Program-made: the position numbers and the translations under genes
Assembly: GCF_028994775.1 (NCBI RefSeq)
Contig: NZ_JAJQMN010000010.1
Coordinates: 78,327 to 142,326, forward strand
DNA from: Promicromonospora iranensis
GTDB taxonomy: Bacteria > Actinomycetota > Actinomycetes > Actinomycetales > Cellulomonadaceae
Direction of reading: 5' to 3'
Length of the DNA stretch: 64,000 nucleotides
Shown here: in pieces, positions 1 through 11,560 of the stretch
Numbering within the stretch: the stretch's first letter is position 1
Layout of the letters: every line of letters begins with the position of its first letter
The notes under the pieces: generated by a model
Databases searched by the model: none
Told to the model about the DNA's origin: nothing
What the model saw: the letters and a program-made list of their open reading frames with translations, nothing else

Positions 1-1
1 C

Positions 2-2818
<2,817 letters not shown>

Positions 2819-2834
2819 CCCCGCCCCACCCCGC

Positions 2835-2920
2835 CGAGGTAGTCGTCTGGCGAGGTAGTCACCTGGCCGTCGCCGGGCGACTACCTCGCCTCATGACTAC
2901 CTCGCCCCATGACCACCTCG
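2835..2920. repeat. Palindromic array of five 16-bp units
   Basis: The 10-mer CGAGGTAGTC occurs at 2835-2844 and 2851-2860. Its inverse GACTACCTCG occurs at 2879-2888 and 2895-2904, and as GACCACCTCG at 2911-2920. Copies on each side are exactly 16 bp apart. The two halves can fold into a long hairpin just after the secA stop, so it could end secA transcription, but there is no T-tract. It fills most of the secA-hom gap. Confidence 0.8.
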
Positions 2921-3048
2921 GCGATGTCATGGTGAGACGGCCGCCTCGCGTGTCGGACGCGGCGGTTACCCTGATCGCAACGTCCGGAACTCCCGTGTGG
3001 AACTCGCACCGGACCGGACCGTTCCCCGAAGACGAAAGCAGGATCGCT

Positions 3049-4347
3049 GTGCCTGTCCACCTCCCCGAGCCCGCACGCGGGCTGCGTGTTGCACTCCTCG
3101 GCTGTGGCGTCGTGGGCACGGAGGTGGCCCGGATGCTCCTCGAGCAGGGCGCGGATCTCGCCGCCCGCGTCGGCGCACCGCTGGAGCTCGCCGGGATCGC
3201 GGTCCGCGACGCGGACCGTCCTCGCGACGCCGTCATCCCGCGCGACCTCCTGACGGAGGACGTGGAGTCGCTGGTGGACGGCGCGGACATCGTCATCGAG
3301 GTGATGGGCGGCATCGAGCCCGCTCGTGCCCTGCTGCTGCGCGCCATCGAGAGCGGCGCGGCCGTGGTCACCGCCAACAAGGCGCTCCTGGCGGCGGACG
3401 GTCCCACGCTCTACAAGGCTGCCGACTCCGCGGGCGTCGACATCTACTACGAGGCCGCCGTGGCGGGCGCCATCCCGATCGTGCGCCCCGTGCGGGAGTC
3501 GCTCGCCGGCGACTACGTGCGCCGTGTCCTCGGCATCGTCAACGGCACCACGAACTACGTGCTGGACCAGATGGCGACGAGCGGCCTCGGCCTCGACGAA
3601 GCGGTCGAGCAGGCCCAGGAGCTCGGCTTCGCGGAGGCGGACCCCACCGCCGACGTCGAGGGGTACGACGCCGCGGCGAAGGCCGCGATCCTCGCCAGCC
3701 TCGCCTTCCACACCCGCGTCTCGGCCGACGACGTCGCCCGCGAGGGCATCACGGGCGTCACCGCCGACGACGTCGCCTGGGCCGCGCGGACCGGCCACGC
3801 CGTGAAGCTGCTGGCCATCGCCGAGCAGACCGGTGAGGGAGTGTCCGTGCGCGTGCACCCGGCCCTGGTCCCGCTGGAACACCCGCTGGCAGGCGTCAAG
3901 GGTGCGTTCAACGCGATCTTCGTCGAGGCCGACGCGGCCGGCCCGCTCATGTTCTACGGCCAGGGCGCCGGCGGCCGGCCCACCGCCTCGGCGGTTCTCG
4001 GCGACGTCGTCTCGGCGGCGCGCCACCGCGTGCTCGGCGGCAAGGGCCCGCAGGAGTCCACCTACGCGGCCCGCCCGCTGCTGCCCGCCGACGCCGCCGT
4101 CACGCGCTACCAGGTCCGCCTGCTCGTCGCCGACCTCCCCGGCGTGCTCGCCCAGGTCGCGGGAGTGGTGGGCGACCACGGCGTATCGATCGACACGATG
4201 CGCCAGACCGGTCCCTCCGAGGGCACCGCCGAGCTGCTCCTGACCACCCACGCCGCCCGCGAGGCATCGCTGGCTGCCACGATCGCGGCGGTGCGCATGC
4301 TCGAACCGGTCCGCGAGATCACGTCCGTCCTGAGAGTCGAAGGCTGA
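3049..4347 (+). CDS. hom: Homoserine dehydrogenase
   Basis: It reduces aspartate semialdehyde to homoserine with NAD(P)H, the branch point to threonine and methionine. The N-terminal Rossmann motif LLGCGVVGTEV starts near residue 15. The catalytic domain has NGTTNYVLDQM and the ADPTADVEGYDAAAK segment. A C-terminal ACT domain (YQVRLLVADLPGVLAQVAG onward) suggests allosteric feedback by threonine, as in other actinobacterial enzymes. The frame is open upstream to 2761, inside secA, but the GTG at 3049 with AGCAGGA before it gives the family-typical start just ahead of the Rossmann fold (432 residues). It heads a tight hom-thrC-thrB operon; thrC begins 3 bp after its stop. Confidence 0.96.
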   Translation: MPVHLPEPARGLRVALLGCGVVGTEVARMLLEQGADLAARVGAPLELAGIAVRDADRPRDAVIPRDLLTEDVESLVDGADIVIEVMGGIEPARALLLRAIESGAAVVTANKALLAADGPTLYKAADSAGVDIYYEAAVAGAIPIVRPVRESLAGDYVRRVLGIVNGTTNYVLDQMATSGLGLDEAVEQAQELGFAEADPTADVEGYDAAAKAAILASLAFHTRVSADDVAREGITGVTADDVAWAARTGHAVKLLAIAEQTGEGVSVRVHPALVPLEHPLAGVKGAFNAIFVEADAAGPLMFYGQGAGGRPTASAVLGDVVSAARHRVLGGKGPQESTYAARPLLPADAAVTRYQVRLLVADLPGVLAQVAGVVGDHGVSIDTMRQTGPSEGTAELLLTTHAAREASLAATIAAVRMLEPVREITSVLRVEG

Positions 4348-4350
4348 ACC

Positions 4351-5475
4351 GTGCCCGTGCTGCCCGCTGAACCGAACCTTCCGTCCGCCGCCTCCGGCGG
4401 TGCGCCCACGTCGCGCCTCTGGCGCGGCGTGATCGCCGAGTACGCCGACCGCATGCCCGCCCACGTCCGGCAGACGATCGTGACGCTGGGCGAGGGTGGT
4501 ACGCCGCTCGTGCCCGCGCCGGCCCTGTCCGAGCGCACCGGCGCCGACGTGTACGTCAAGGTCGAGGGCATGAACCCGACCGGCTCGTTCAAGGACCGTG
4601 GCATGACCGCCGCGATCTCCGCGGCTGCCGGTCGTGGCGCCAGGGTCGTGGTGTGCGCGTCGACCGGCAACACGTCGGCGTCGGCGGCCGCGTACGCGAC
4701 GCGTGCGGGCATGATCTGCGCGGTGCTCGTGCCGGACGGCAAGATCGCGATGGGCAAGCTGAGCCAGGCCGTCGCGCACGGCGCACGGCTGCTGCAGGTG
4801 GACGGCAACTTCGACGACTGCCTCGTGGCGGCCCGCAAGCTCGCGGACACCCACCCGGTGGAGCTCGTCAACTCCGTGAACCCGGACCGCATCGAGGGCC
4901 AGAAGACCGCGGCGTTCGAGATCGTGGACGCCCTGGGCGACGCCCCCGACATCCACCTCCTGCCCGTGGGCAACGCCGGCAACATCACGGCGTACTGGAA
5001 GGGCTTCCGGGAGTACGCCGAGGCCGGCGTGGCCAGCCGGACCCCGGCGATGTGGGGCTTCCAGGCCGCTGGTGCCGCCCCGATCGTGAAGGGCCACCCG
5101 GTCGACGAGCCGGACACGATCGCCACGGCCATCCGCATCGGCAACCCTGCCTCGTGGCAGCTCGCCGAGGAGGCCAGGGACACGTCCGGCGGCGTCATCG
5201 AGGCCGTGACCGACGACCAGATCCTCGCGGCGCACCGGATCCTCTCCGCCGAGGTGGGTGTGTTCGTGGAGCCCGCGTCCGCGGCCGGTGTCGCAGGCCT
5301 CCTGGCGCGGCACGAGCGCGGCCTGGTGCCCGCCGGGGCGCGCATCACCATTACCGTGACCGGCCACGGGCTCAAGGACCCGAGCTGGGCGCTGCGTACT
5401 CCCGACGGCGGCGACGTGGAACCCGTGCGGGTGTCCGCCGACGTCGTCTCGATCGCCGACGCGCTGTCCCTCTGA
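4351..5475 (+). CDS. thrC: Threonine synthase
   Basis: This PLP enzyme converts O-phosphohomoserine to threonine and phosphate. The PLP lysine sits in [12 protein letters not shown] near residue 78, and the phosphate/substrate loop [13 protein letters not shown] follows. A glycine-rich PLP-phosphate loop, PVGNAGNI, is near residue 208. At 374 residues it is the short actinobacterial form. The GTG start lies 3 bp after the hom stop without a clear ribosome binding site of its own, so translation is probably coupled to hom. Its stop overlaps the thrB start. Confidence 0.96.
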   Translation: MPVLPAEPNLPSAASGGAPTSRLWRGVIAEYADRMPAHVRQTIVTLGEGGTPLVPAPALSERTGADVYVKVEGMNPTGSFKDRGMTAAISAAAGRGARVVVCASTGNTSASAAAYATRAGMICAVLVPDGKIAMGKLSQAVAHGARLLQVDGNFDDCLVAARKLADTHPVELVNSVNPDRIEGQKTAAFEIVDALGDAPDIHLLPVGNAGNITAYWKGFREYAEAGVASRTPAMWGFQAAGAAPIVKGHPVDEPDTIATAIRIGNPASWQLAEEARDTSGGVIEAVTDDQILAAHRILSAEVGVFVEPASAAGVAGLLARHERGLVPAGARITITVTGHGLKDPSWALRTPDGGDVEPVRVSADVVSIADALSL

Positions 5476-6491
5476 TGCAGCTCGGCGCCGACCACGTGCG
5501 GGTCCGGGTGCCCGCCACGAGCGCGAACCTCGGCCCGGGGTTCGACTCCCTCGGACTGGCCCTCGCCCTGTACGACGAGGTCGACGTGCGCCTCGTCGCG
5601 AGCGACGAGGTGGTGGTGGACGTCGACGGGGAGGGTGCCGGGCAGGTGCCCCTGGGGGAGGACCACCTGATCGTGCGTGCGCTGCGCCGCACCATGGACC
5701 TGGCGGGCGCCGTACCGACCGGCATCCACATGACGTGCCACAACGTGATCCCGCACGGCAGGGGACTCGGGTCGTCGTCCGCGGCGGTCGTGGCCGGGAT
5801 CGTTGCCGCGCGTGCCCTGCTGGCCGAGCCGCGGGCCATCGACGCCGCCACCGTGCTGGCGCTGGCCACGGAGTTCGAGGGACACCCGGACAACGCGGCG
5901 CCCGCGATCCAGGGCGGGGCCACCGTCGCGTGGACCACCGACGACGGCCCACGCGCCGTCGGCCTCGACGTCGACCCGACGATCGAGGCGACCGTGCTGG
6001 TGCCCGACGTGCGGCTCGCCACCGCCCGCGCGCGTGCCGCCCTGCCCGAGCAGGTGCCGCACGGCGACGCGGCGTTCACGGCCGGCCGGGCGGCCCTTCT
6101 GGTGGAGGCGCTGGCCCGGCGTCCGGAGCTCCTGTTCGACGCCACCGAGGATCGCTTGCACCAGCCCTACCGCGCGGCGGTCCTCGGAGCCTCCACCGAG
6201 CTGCTGCGTGCGTTGCGCGACGAGGGCGTGCCGGCCACGATCTCGGGCGCCGGACCGACGGTCCTGGTGCTCGCGGGACCGGACCACCGGGCCCGGCGTG
6301 ACGCCGTCCTGGCGGACCTCGTGGACGAGACTGCGGGCTGGCGGCGACTGACCCCGGGAATCGACACGACCGGTGCGCGCGCCCGGAGGATCTCCGGTAA
6401 CACGGGTGCGCTATCGTCCGCCTCGAAAGGTGCTACGGGGAGTCATGTCCTACCAGGATCGCCAGCAGTACGGGGTGGTAGTATGCAGTGA
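5475..6491 (+). CDS. thrB: Homoserine kinase
   Basis: This GHMP-family kinase phosphorylates homoserine using ATP, feeding thrC. The N-terminal substrate motif VPATSANLGPGFDSLGLAL and the ATP-binding motif PHGRGLGSSSAAVVAG are clear, as is the C-terminal GHMP motif ATISGAGPTVLVL. The ATG overlaps the thrC stop in TGATG, indicating translational coupling. At 338 residues it has about 30-40 residues after the usual end, a Ser/Gly-rich tail of low complexity with no recognisable motif. It is the last gene of the threonine operon; a roughly 300 bp leader separates it from rho. Confidence 0.95.
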   Translation: MQLGADHVRVRVPATSANLGPGFDSLGLALALYDEVDVRLVASDEVVVDVDGEGAGQVPLGEDHLIVRALRRTMDLAGAVPTGIHMTCHNVIPHGRGLGSSSAAVVAGIVAARALLAEPRAIDAATVLALATEFEGHPDNAAPAIQGGATVAWTTDDGPRAVGLDVDPTIEATVLVPDVRLATARARAALPEQVPHGDAAFTAGRAALLVEALARRPELLFDATEDRLHQPYRAAVLGASTELLRALRDEGVPATISGAGPTVLVLAGPDHRARRDAVLADLVDETAGWRRLTPGIDTTGARARRISGNTGALSSASKGATGSHVLPGSPAVRGGSMQ

Positions 6492-6787
6492 ACCTTCGGG
6501 ATCGCACGTCCTGAGCCATGGTGGCGGGAACTCGGATTCAACATCGGTCCTCACCGCCTATCCGGTAGAGCTACTTCACAGAGTCTCAGCCGATCAGTCG
6601 TGCCCGTTGCAGGCCGTGACCAACGGCCACTGCATCTCGCGAGAAGGCAGACAACGCCCCCGTCAGCCGTCGTCGTCGTACCACGGATGCGAGGTTTTTC
6701 GCGTTCCGGCCATTCAGCGCCGGGCGCCCACCATCCCGCGGCCCGCGATCACGCGACAAGCCGCAGTTCGAGGGGGAAGGGTCCTTC
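6492..6787 (+). promoter_or_regulatory. Long leader region of rho
   Basis: This 296-bp stretch without a convincing gene precedes rho. A TAGTAT hexamer at 6479-6484, at the very end of thrB, could be a -10 box, but no good -35 is visible. A strong purine-rich ribosome binding site, AGGGGGAAGG, lies just before the GTG of rho. Long rho leaders are used for autogenous Rho-dependent attenuation in several bacteria; that role is inference here. Short frames through the region look like noise. Confidence 0.4.
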
Positions 6788-8719
6788 GTGACAGACACCA
6801 CCGATAACGCTCAGTCAGCCGCCGGCCGCACGGCCGGCACCGGAGCACTGAGCAGCATGCGCCTCGCCGAGCTCCAGGCACTCGCCGGAGACCTGGGCGT
6901 GAAGGGCACCTCCAGGATGCGCAAGAGCGACCTCGTGGACACGATCCGCGAGAAGACGGGCGGCGCGACGAAGCGTCCGGACCGTGCCGCCTCCGCCGCC
7001 GAGAAGCCCACCACCACCAAGCCTGCCCGTGCCGAGGCGCCGGTCGCCGCCGCCGAGGTCGTCGCCTCGGGTGTGCGCGCCGACGCGAGCACGGATGCCG
7101 AGAAGGCCGCCCGCCTGGCCGAGCTGGCCGAGGCCGTCGCCGCCCCGCGCGAGCAGGGCGGCGGACGCCGCTCCGGTCGCGGACAGGGCGCCCCCGAGGG
7201 GAACGTCGAGAAGTCGGGCGACGACAAGGGTCGTGGCGCCCAGGCCGGCGCCGGTCGGCAGAACGCCCGCGCCAACGAGCGTGGCACCGACCGCGGGGCC
7301 GCGCGCAACGCCGAGCGCAACAACGCCGAGCGCAGCAACGCTGAGCGGAGCAACGCCGAGCGGAACAACGAGCGCGCCAACGACCGCGCCAACGAGCTGG
7401 ACGAGGACCGCAACTCGCGCCGCCGTCGTGGCCGGGACCGTGGTCGGGACCGCAAGCGTGGCCGCGGCCGTCAGGGTCCGGACGTCGCGGGGCTCGACAA
7501 CGTCCCCGAGGTGCGGGAGGACGACGTCCTGCTGCCGGTCGCGGGCATCCTCGACATCCTGGACAACTACGCGTTCGTGCGGACCTCGGGCTACCTGCCC
7601 GGCAACAACGACGTCTACGTGTCGCTGAACCAGGTCAAGAAGGCCGGTCTGCGCCGCGGTGACGCCGTCGTCGGGGCCGTGCGCCAGCCGCGCGACGGCG
7701 AGGAGCCGCCGACGCAGCCGACCGGGCGCAACGCCAAGGTCAACAAGGTCAACGCCCTGGTGCGCCTGGACTCCGTGAACGGCATGACGCCGGAGGAGGC
7801 GCGCGAGCGTCCCGAGTTCACGAAGCTGACGCCGCTGTACCCGCAGGAGCGCCTGCGCCTCGAGAACCCTGAGGCGACCAAGCTCACGCCGCGCGTGATC
7901 GACATCGTCGCGCCGATCGGCAAGGGCCAGCGCGGCCTCATCGTCGCGCCGCCCAAGGCCGGCAAGACGCTGATGATGCAGCAGATCGCCAACGCCATCT
8001 CCCTGAACAACCCTGAGGTCCACCTCATGGTCGTGCTGGTGGACGAGCGCCCGGAAGAGGTCACCGACTTCGAGCGTTCGGTCAAGGGCGAGGTCATCTC
8101 CTCGACGTTCGACCGGCACGCCTCGGACCACACGCTGGTCGCGGAGCTCGCGATCGAGCGCGCCAAGCGCCTCGTGGAGCTGGGGCAGGACGTCGTGGTG
8201 CTGCTCGACGGCATCACCCGCCTGTCGCGTGCCTACAACCTGGCCGCCCCGGCGTCGGGCCGCATCCTGTCCGGTGGTGTGGACGCCGCTGCGCTCTACC
8301 CGCCCAAGAAGTTCTTCGGTGCCGCCCGCAACATCGAGGACGGCGGCTCGCTGACGATCCTCGCCACGGCCCTGGTCGAGACCGGGTCGAAGATGGACGA
8401 GGTGATCTTCGAGGAGTTCAAGGGCACCGGCAACATGGAGCTGCGGCTGTCGCGGTCCCTGGCCGAGAAGCGCATCTTCCCGGCGATCGACGTCAACGGC
8501 TCGAGCACGCGACGCGAGGAGATCCTCATGTCGAAGGACGAGCTCGCGATCGTCTACAAGCTGCGCCGCGTCATGGGCGCGCTCGACCAGACGCAGGCCG
8601 CCGAGCTGCTGCTCGGACAGCTGCGGAAGACCAAGACCAACGTCGAGTTCCTGCTGCACGTGCAGAAGACGACGCCGGGCGGTCTGACCGAGGACGACAA
8701 CGTCGGCGAGACCGTCTGA
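6788..8719 (+). CDS. rho: Transcription termination factor Rho
   Basis: Rho is the hexameric RNA-dependent ATPase that ends transcription at Rho-dependent sites. The protein (643 residues) has an N-terminal Rho-N/SAP-like helix ([25 protein letters not shown]), then a basic low-complexity insert of about 170 residues, then the cold-shock-like RNA-binding domain ([18 protein letters not shown]) and the RecA-type motor with APPKAGKT (Lys at about 393). The insert contains tandem NAER-type repeats (about residues 176-198) and Arg/Gly-rich blocks. Such extensions are typical of high-GC actinobacteria and are thought to help Rho act on structured GC-rich RNA. The GTG start follows an AGGGGGAAGG ribosome binding site. 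Confidence 0.97.
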   Translation: MTDTTDNAQSAAGRTAGTGALSSMRLAELQALAGDLGVKGTSRMRKSDLVDTIREKTGGATKRPDRAASAAEKPTTTKPARAEAPVAAAEVVASGVRADASTDAEKAARLAELAEAVAAPREQGGGRRSGRGQGAPEGNVEKSGDDKGRGAQAGAGRQNARANERGTDRGAARNAERNNAERSNAERSNAERNNERANDRANELDEDRNSRRRRGRDRGRDRKRGRGRQGPDVAGLDNVPEVREDDVLLPVAGILDILDNYAFVRTSGYLPGNNDVYVSLNQVKKAGLRRGDAVVGAVRQPRDGEEPPTQPTGRNAKVNKVNALVRLDSVNGMTPEEARERPEFTKLTPLYPQERLRLENPEATKLTPRVIDIVAPIGKGQRGLIVAPPKAGKTLMMQQIANAISLNNPEVHLMVVLVDERPEEVTDFERSVKGEVISSTFDRHASDHTLVAELAIERAKRLVELGQDVVVLLDGITRLSRAYNLAAPASGRILSGGVDAAALYPPKKFFGAARNIEDGGSLTILATALVETGSKMDEVIFEEFKGTGNMELRLSRSLAEKRIFPAIDVNGSSTRREEILMSKDELAIVYKLRRVMGALDQTQAAELLLGQLRKTKTNVEFLLHVQKTTPGGLTEDDNVGETV

Positions 8720-8887
8720 GGCCCAGCGGAACCGCAGGCTCAGGCGGCAACAGCGCCGTCTGACCTACGTCACACCAGTCTTCCTCGCCCATCCGGGTGA
8801 GGTAGTGGCAGAATGATTGGCTGGCTCGCTGGTTCACGTCACTGCTGTTCTGCAGGGCGACCCAGCGGCATCACATCAAGGAGCATC

Positions 8888-9106
8888 ATGAGGGCTGGAA
8901 TCCACCCCGAGTACGTCGTCACCGAGGTCAGCTGCACCTGCGGTAACACGTTCACCACGCGCAGCACCGAGACGTCCGGCAAGATCAACGCCGACGTCTG
9001 CAGCGCCTGCCACCCGTTCTACACGGGCAAGCAGAAGATCATGGACACCGGTGGCCGCGTGGCCCGGTTCCAGGCGCGCTACGGCAAGAAGGCCGACGAC
9101 AAGTAG
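8888..9106 (+). CDS. rpmE: 50S ribosomal protein L31, zinc-binding form
   Basis: L31 is a 50S ribosomal protein that also bridges the subunits. This 72-residue copy starts at the ATG at 8888 behind AAGGAG (8878-8883). Cys16 and Cys18 (CTCG) with Cys38 and Cys41 (CSAC) form the zinc-ribbon set of the C+ L31 type; zinc-limited cells often swap this form for a Cys-free paralogue, none of which is in the window. It follows rho, as in most actinobacteria, with a 168-bp gap that could hold its own promoter. A strong hairpin terminator follows. Confidence 0.96.
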   Translation: MRAGIHPEYVVTEVSCTCGNTFTTRSTETSGKINADVCSACHPFYTGKQKIMDTGGRVARFQARYGKKADDK

Positions 9107-9114
9107 CGACTTCG

Positions 9115-9178
9115 CAGCGCCGGCGGTCCGGCCCGACAACCTCTCCAGGGGCAGTCGGGTACCGGACCGCCGGCGCTG
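9115..9178 (+). terminator. Strong hairpin after rpmE
   Basis: Perfect 17-bp arms at 9115-9131 and 9162-9178, both rich in GC, are extended inward by CCCGAC (9132-9137) pairing with GTCGGG (9154-9159). Only a short TTGCTTT-like tract follows, so it may act with Rho. It begins 9 bp after the rpmE stop. Confidence 0.85.
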
Positions 9179-9209
9179 TTGCTTTGCCCACCCTCTTCAC
9201 CCCACCCCA

Positions 9210-9274
9210 CCGTTGAGTGCTGGGTATTTGTCGAGTCGGCCTGCCGAATCGCACAGATATCCAGCACTCAACGG
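9210..9274. repeat. 65-bp imperfect palindrome before prfA
   Basis: CCGTTGAGTGCTGG at 9210-9223 is mirrored exactly by CCAGCACTCAACGG at 9261-9274. The interior also pairs with few mismatches (TCGGC/GCCGA around the centre at 9242), so nearly the whole 65 bp is one palindrome. It lies between the rpmE terminator and the prfA ribosome binding site. It may be a REP- or MITE-like element or part of the prfA leader; no terminal T-tract is present. Confidence 0.75.
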
Positions 9275-9306
9275 GGCGGGTGGGCGTTTCAGGTAGGAGA
9301 ACCATC

Positions 9307-10398
9307 GTGACCGAGTCGTCGTTCGCCGCCGTCGGGCCGCTGCTCAGCGAGCACACCGAGATCGAGTCGGCGCTGGCGGACCCCGCCGTGCACGCGGATC
9401 CCGGGCGCGCGCGCACCCTGGGCCGGCGGTACGCGGAGCTCAACCAGGTGGTCGGCGCGTACCGCGCCTGGGAGCAGGCGCACGACGACGCCGAGGCCGC
9501 CGCGGAGCTCGCCGTCGACGACGCGTCGTTCGCCGAGGAGCTGCCGAGCCTCAAGCAGGCCGAGGCGGTGGCGGAGGAGAAGCTGCGCCGCGTGCTGGTG
9601 CCCCGCGACCCCGACGACGGCCGCGACGTCATCCTCGAGATCAAGGCGGGCGAGGGCGGTGAGGAGTCCGCGCTGTTCGCCGCGGACCTGCTGCGCATGT
9701 ACCTGCGCTACGCCGAGCAGCAGGGCTGGTCCACACAGCTGCTGGAGGCCACGGAGTCGGATCTCGGCGGGTACAAGGACGTGCAGGTCGCGGTCAAGGC
9801 GAAGAGCGTCCAGGGCCCGGAGGACGGCGTCTGGCACAGCCTCAAGTACGAGGGCGGCGTGCACCGCGTGCAGCGGGTCCCGGTCACGGAGTCGCAGGGC
9901 CGTATCCACACGTCGGCGGCCGGAGTGCTGGTGTTCCCCGAGGTCGACGACCCGGGCGAGCTCGAGATCGACCAGAACGACCTGCGGATCGACGTCTACC
10001 GCTCGTCCGGCCCCGGCGGGCAGTCCGTCAACACCACGGACTCCGCGGTGCGCATCACGCACGTGCCCACGGGCATCGTCGTCTCCATGCAGAACGAGAA
10101 GTCGCAGCTGCAGAACCGCGAGCAGGCCATGCGTGTGCTCCGTGCCCGTCTGCTGGCGGCGCAGGCCGAGGCCGCCGCGGCCGAGGCCGCCGACATGCGC
10201 CGCTCGCAGGTCCGCACCGTGGACCGATCCGAGCGGATCCGGACGTACAACTATCCCGAGAACCGGATCGTGGACCACCGCACCGGGTACAAGGCGTACA
10301 ACCTCGACCAGGTGCTCGACGGCGACCTGGGCCCCGTGGTGCGCTCGGCGATCGAGGCCGACGAGGCGGCGCGGCTCGCGGCGGCGTCCGGTGTCTGA
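9307..10398 (+). CDS. prfA: Peptide chain release factor 1
   Basis: RF1 recognises UAA and UAG stop codons and triggers peptide release. The GGQ catalytic motif is in [20 protein letters not shown], and the N-terminal coiled region and central PCRF domain ([20 protein letters not shown]) are complete. The GTG at 9307 follows TAGGAG and gives 363 residues, the usual length; the frame is open further upstream but reads through the palindrome. PrmC, encoded downstream, methylates the glutamine of GGQ, so the two genes work together. Confidence 0.97.
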   Translation: MTESSFAAVGPLLSEHTEIESALADPAVHADPGRARTLGRRYAELNQVVGAYRAWEQAHDDAEAAAELAVDDASFAEELPSLKQAEAVAEEKLRRVLVPRDPDDGRDVILEIKAGEGGEESALFAADLLRMYLRYAEQQGWSTQLLEATESDLGGYKDVQVAVKAKSVQGPEDGVWHSLKYEGGVHRVQRVPVTESQGRIHTSAAGVLVFPEVDDPGELEIDQNDLRIDVYRSSGPGGQSVNTTDSAVRITHVPTGIVVSMQNEKSQLQNREQAMRVLRARLLAAQAEAAAAEAADMRRSQVRTVDRSERIRTYNYPENRIVDHRTGYKAYNLDQVLDGDLGPVVRSAIEADEAARLAAASGV

Positions 10399-10564
10399 GG
10401 CCTCGCGTTCGGGCGTCTTGCCCGCTGGGCGGGCGGAGGAGCAGGCTCGTGCTGTGTCGGGAGCTGCTGTGTCAGGAGCTGATGTGCCCGGAGCCGATGT
10501 GCCCGGAGCTGCTGTGCCCGGAGTTGCTGTGGTCGGAGCTGCTGTGGTCGGAGGAGTGCGGTGA
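10391..10564 (+). CDS. Possible small repeat-built coupling ORF between prfA and prmC
   Basis: A 57-residue frame starts at the GTG at 10391, overlapping the prfA stop, and ends with TGA at 10562-10564, overlapping the GTG of prmC as GTGA. The second half is built from pentapeptides such as [10 protein letters not shown] and AVVGA encoded by the 15-bp tandem repeat. No homology is recognisable. It may be translated only to carry ribosomes from prfA to prmC, or it may not be a gene at all; no separate ribosome binding site is evident. Confidence 0.35.
   Translation: MSEASRSGVLPAGRAEEQARAVSGAAVSGADVPGADVPGAAVPGVAVVGAAVVGGVR
10451..10555 (+). repeat. Seven tandem 15-bp repeats
   Basis: Seven head-to-tail units of consensus GCTGTGCCCGGAGCT begin at 10451, 10466, 10481, 10496, 10511, 10526 and 10541. 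The last three to four bases and bases 7-9 vary most. The period is a multiple of three, so the overlapping reading frame stays open. They fill most of the 162 bp between prfA and prmC. Confidence 0.9.
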
Positions 10565-11520
10565 GTGCACGGCTGGTGAAGTGGGCTGCTGAGGAGCTGG
10601 CCGGCGCCGGGGTCGCGTCGCCCCGGGCCGACGCCGAGGTGCTGCTGGCGCACGCGCTCGGCGTGGACCGGGGGGAGCTGCGGCGACTGGTCGTGCTGGG
10701 CCGCGAGGTGCCCGACGACGTGGCTGCCGTCTTCTCCGGGCTCGTCGCCCGCCGAGCCGCCCGGGAGCCCCTGCAGCACCTGACCGGGGTCGCGGCGTTC
10801 CGGCACCTCGAGCTCGCGGTGGGCCCAGGGGTCTTCGTGCCCCGGCCCGAGACCGAGGAGGTGGCGCAGGCGGCCATCGACGAGGCGGCCAAGGTCGTCG
10901 GCGAGCGGGAGAGCGCCGTCGTCGTCGACCTGTGCACGGGCAGCGGGGCGATCGCGCTGGCCGTCGCCACCGAGGTGCCCGGTACGCAGGTGCACGCCGT
11001 CGAGCTCGCCAAGGACGCGCACGCCTGGGCGGAGCGCAACGTCGACGCCATGAGTGCCGCGGCGGCGGCGGCAGCGGGCATCGAGACAGGCGGCACGCCG
11101 GAGCGGATCGTGCGGCTCGTCAAGGGCGACGCCCGCACCGCGCTGTACGGCATCGACGGCCTGGCCGACGTCGTCGTCTCGAACCCGCCGTACGTGCCCT
11201 CGGACGCCGTGCCCGTGGACCCCGAGGTCGCCGAGCACGACCCGGCCGTCGCGCTGTACGGTCTCGGTCCCGACGGGCTGGAGGTGCCGCGGGGCATCAC
11301 GGCCGCCGCCGCGCGGCTGCTGCGACCCGGCGGGCTGTACGTCATGGAGCACGCGGAGGTCCAGGCGGAGGCGGCGCGCGACATGGTCGCGGCGTCGCGT
11401 GACGCCGACGGGCGGCCCACGTTCGGGGAGCCCGAGACCCGCAAGGACCTGACGGGCCGGCCTCGTATGGTGCTCGCGCGCCGGCTGGGCCCGGGGCGGA
11501 ACGCCGGGCACGGGCGATGA
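10561..11520 (+). CDS. prmC: Release factor glutamine methyltransferase
   Basis: PrmC uses S-adenosylmethionine to methylate the glutamine of the GGQ motif of release factors. The SAM-binding motif VVDLCTGSGAIAL and the diagnostic NPPY active-site motif (VVSNPPYVPSD) are present, preceded by the N-terminal helical release-factor-binding domain with LQHLTGVAAF and FVPRPETE. It has 319 residues. An insert of alanines (AAAAAAA near residue 165) lengthens the loop after the second SAM strand. The GTG start overlaps the end of the small upstream frame. Confidence 0.94.
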   Translation: MSARLVKWAAEELAGAGVASPRADAEVLLAHALGVDRGELRRLVVLGREVPDDVAAVFSGLVARRAAREPLQHLTGVAAFRHLELAVGPGVFVPRPETEEVAQAAIDEAAKVVGERESAVVVDLCTGSGAIALAVATEVPGTQVHAVELAKDAHAWAERNVDAMSAAAAAAAGIETGGTPERIVRLVKGDARTALYGIDGLADVVVSNPPYVPSDAVPVDPEVAEHDPAVALYGLGPDGLEVPRGITAAAARLLRPGGLYVMEHAEVQAEAARDMVAASRDADGRPTFGEPETRKDLTGRPRMVLARRLGPGRNAGHGR

Positions 11521-11560
11521 GGGCATCACCCGGGGCCCGGATCGTGAAAGACTGTTGCGC

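Noticed and set aside
2881-5952. 1023-codon minus-strand frame over hom, thrC and thrB
   Set aside because: An antisense shadow of clearly recognisable plus-strand enzymes; no homology or ribosome binding site.
10451-10555. CRISPR-like repeat array
   Set aside because: Units are 15 bp, directly adjacent without spacers, and diverged; no cas genes are in the window.
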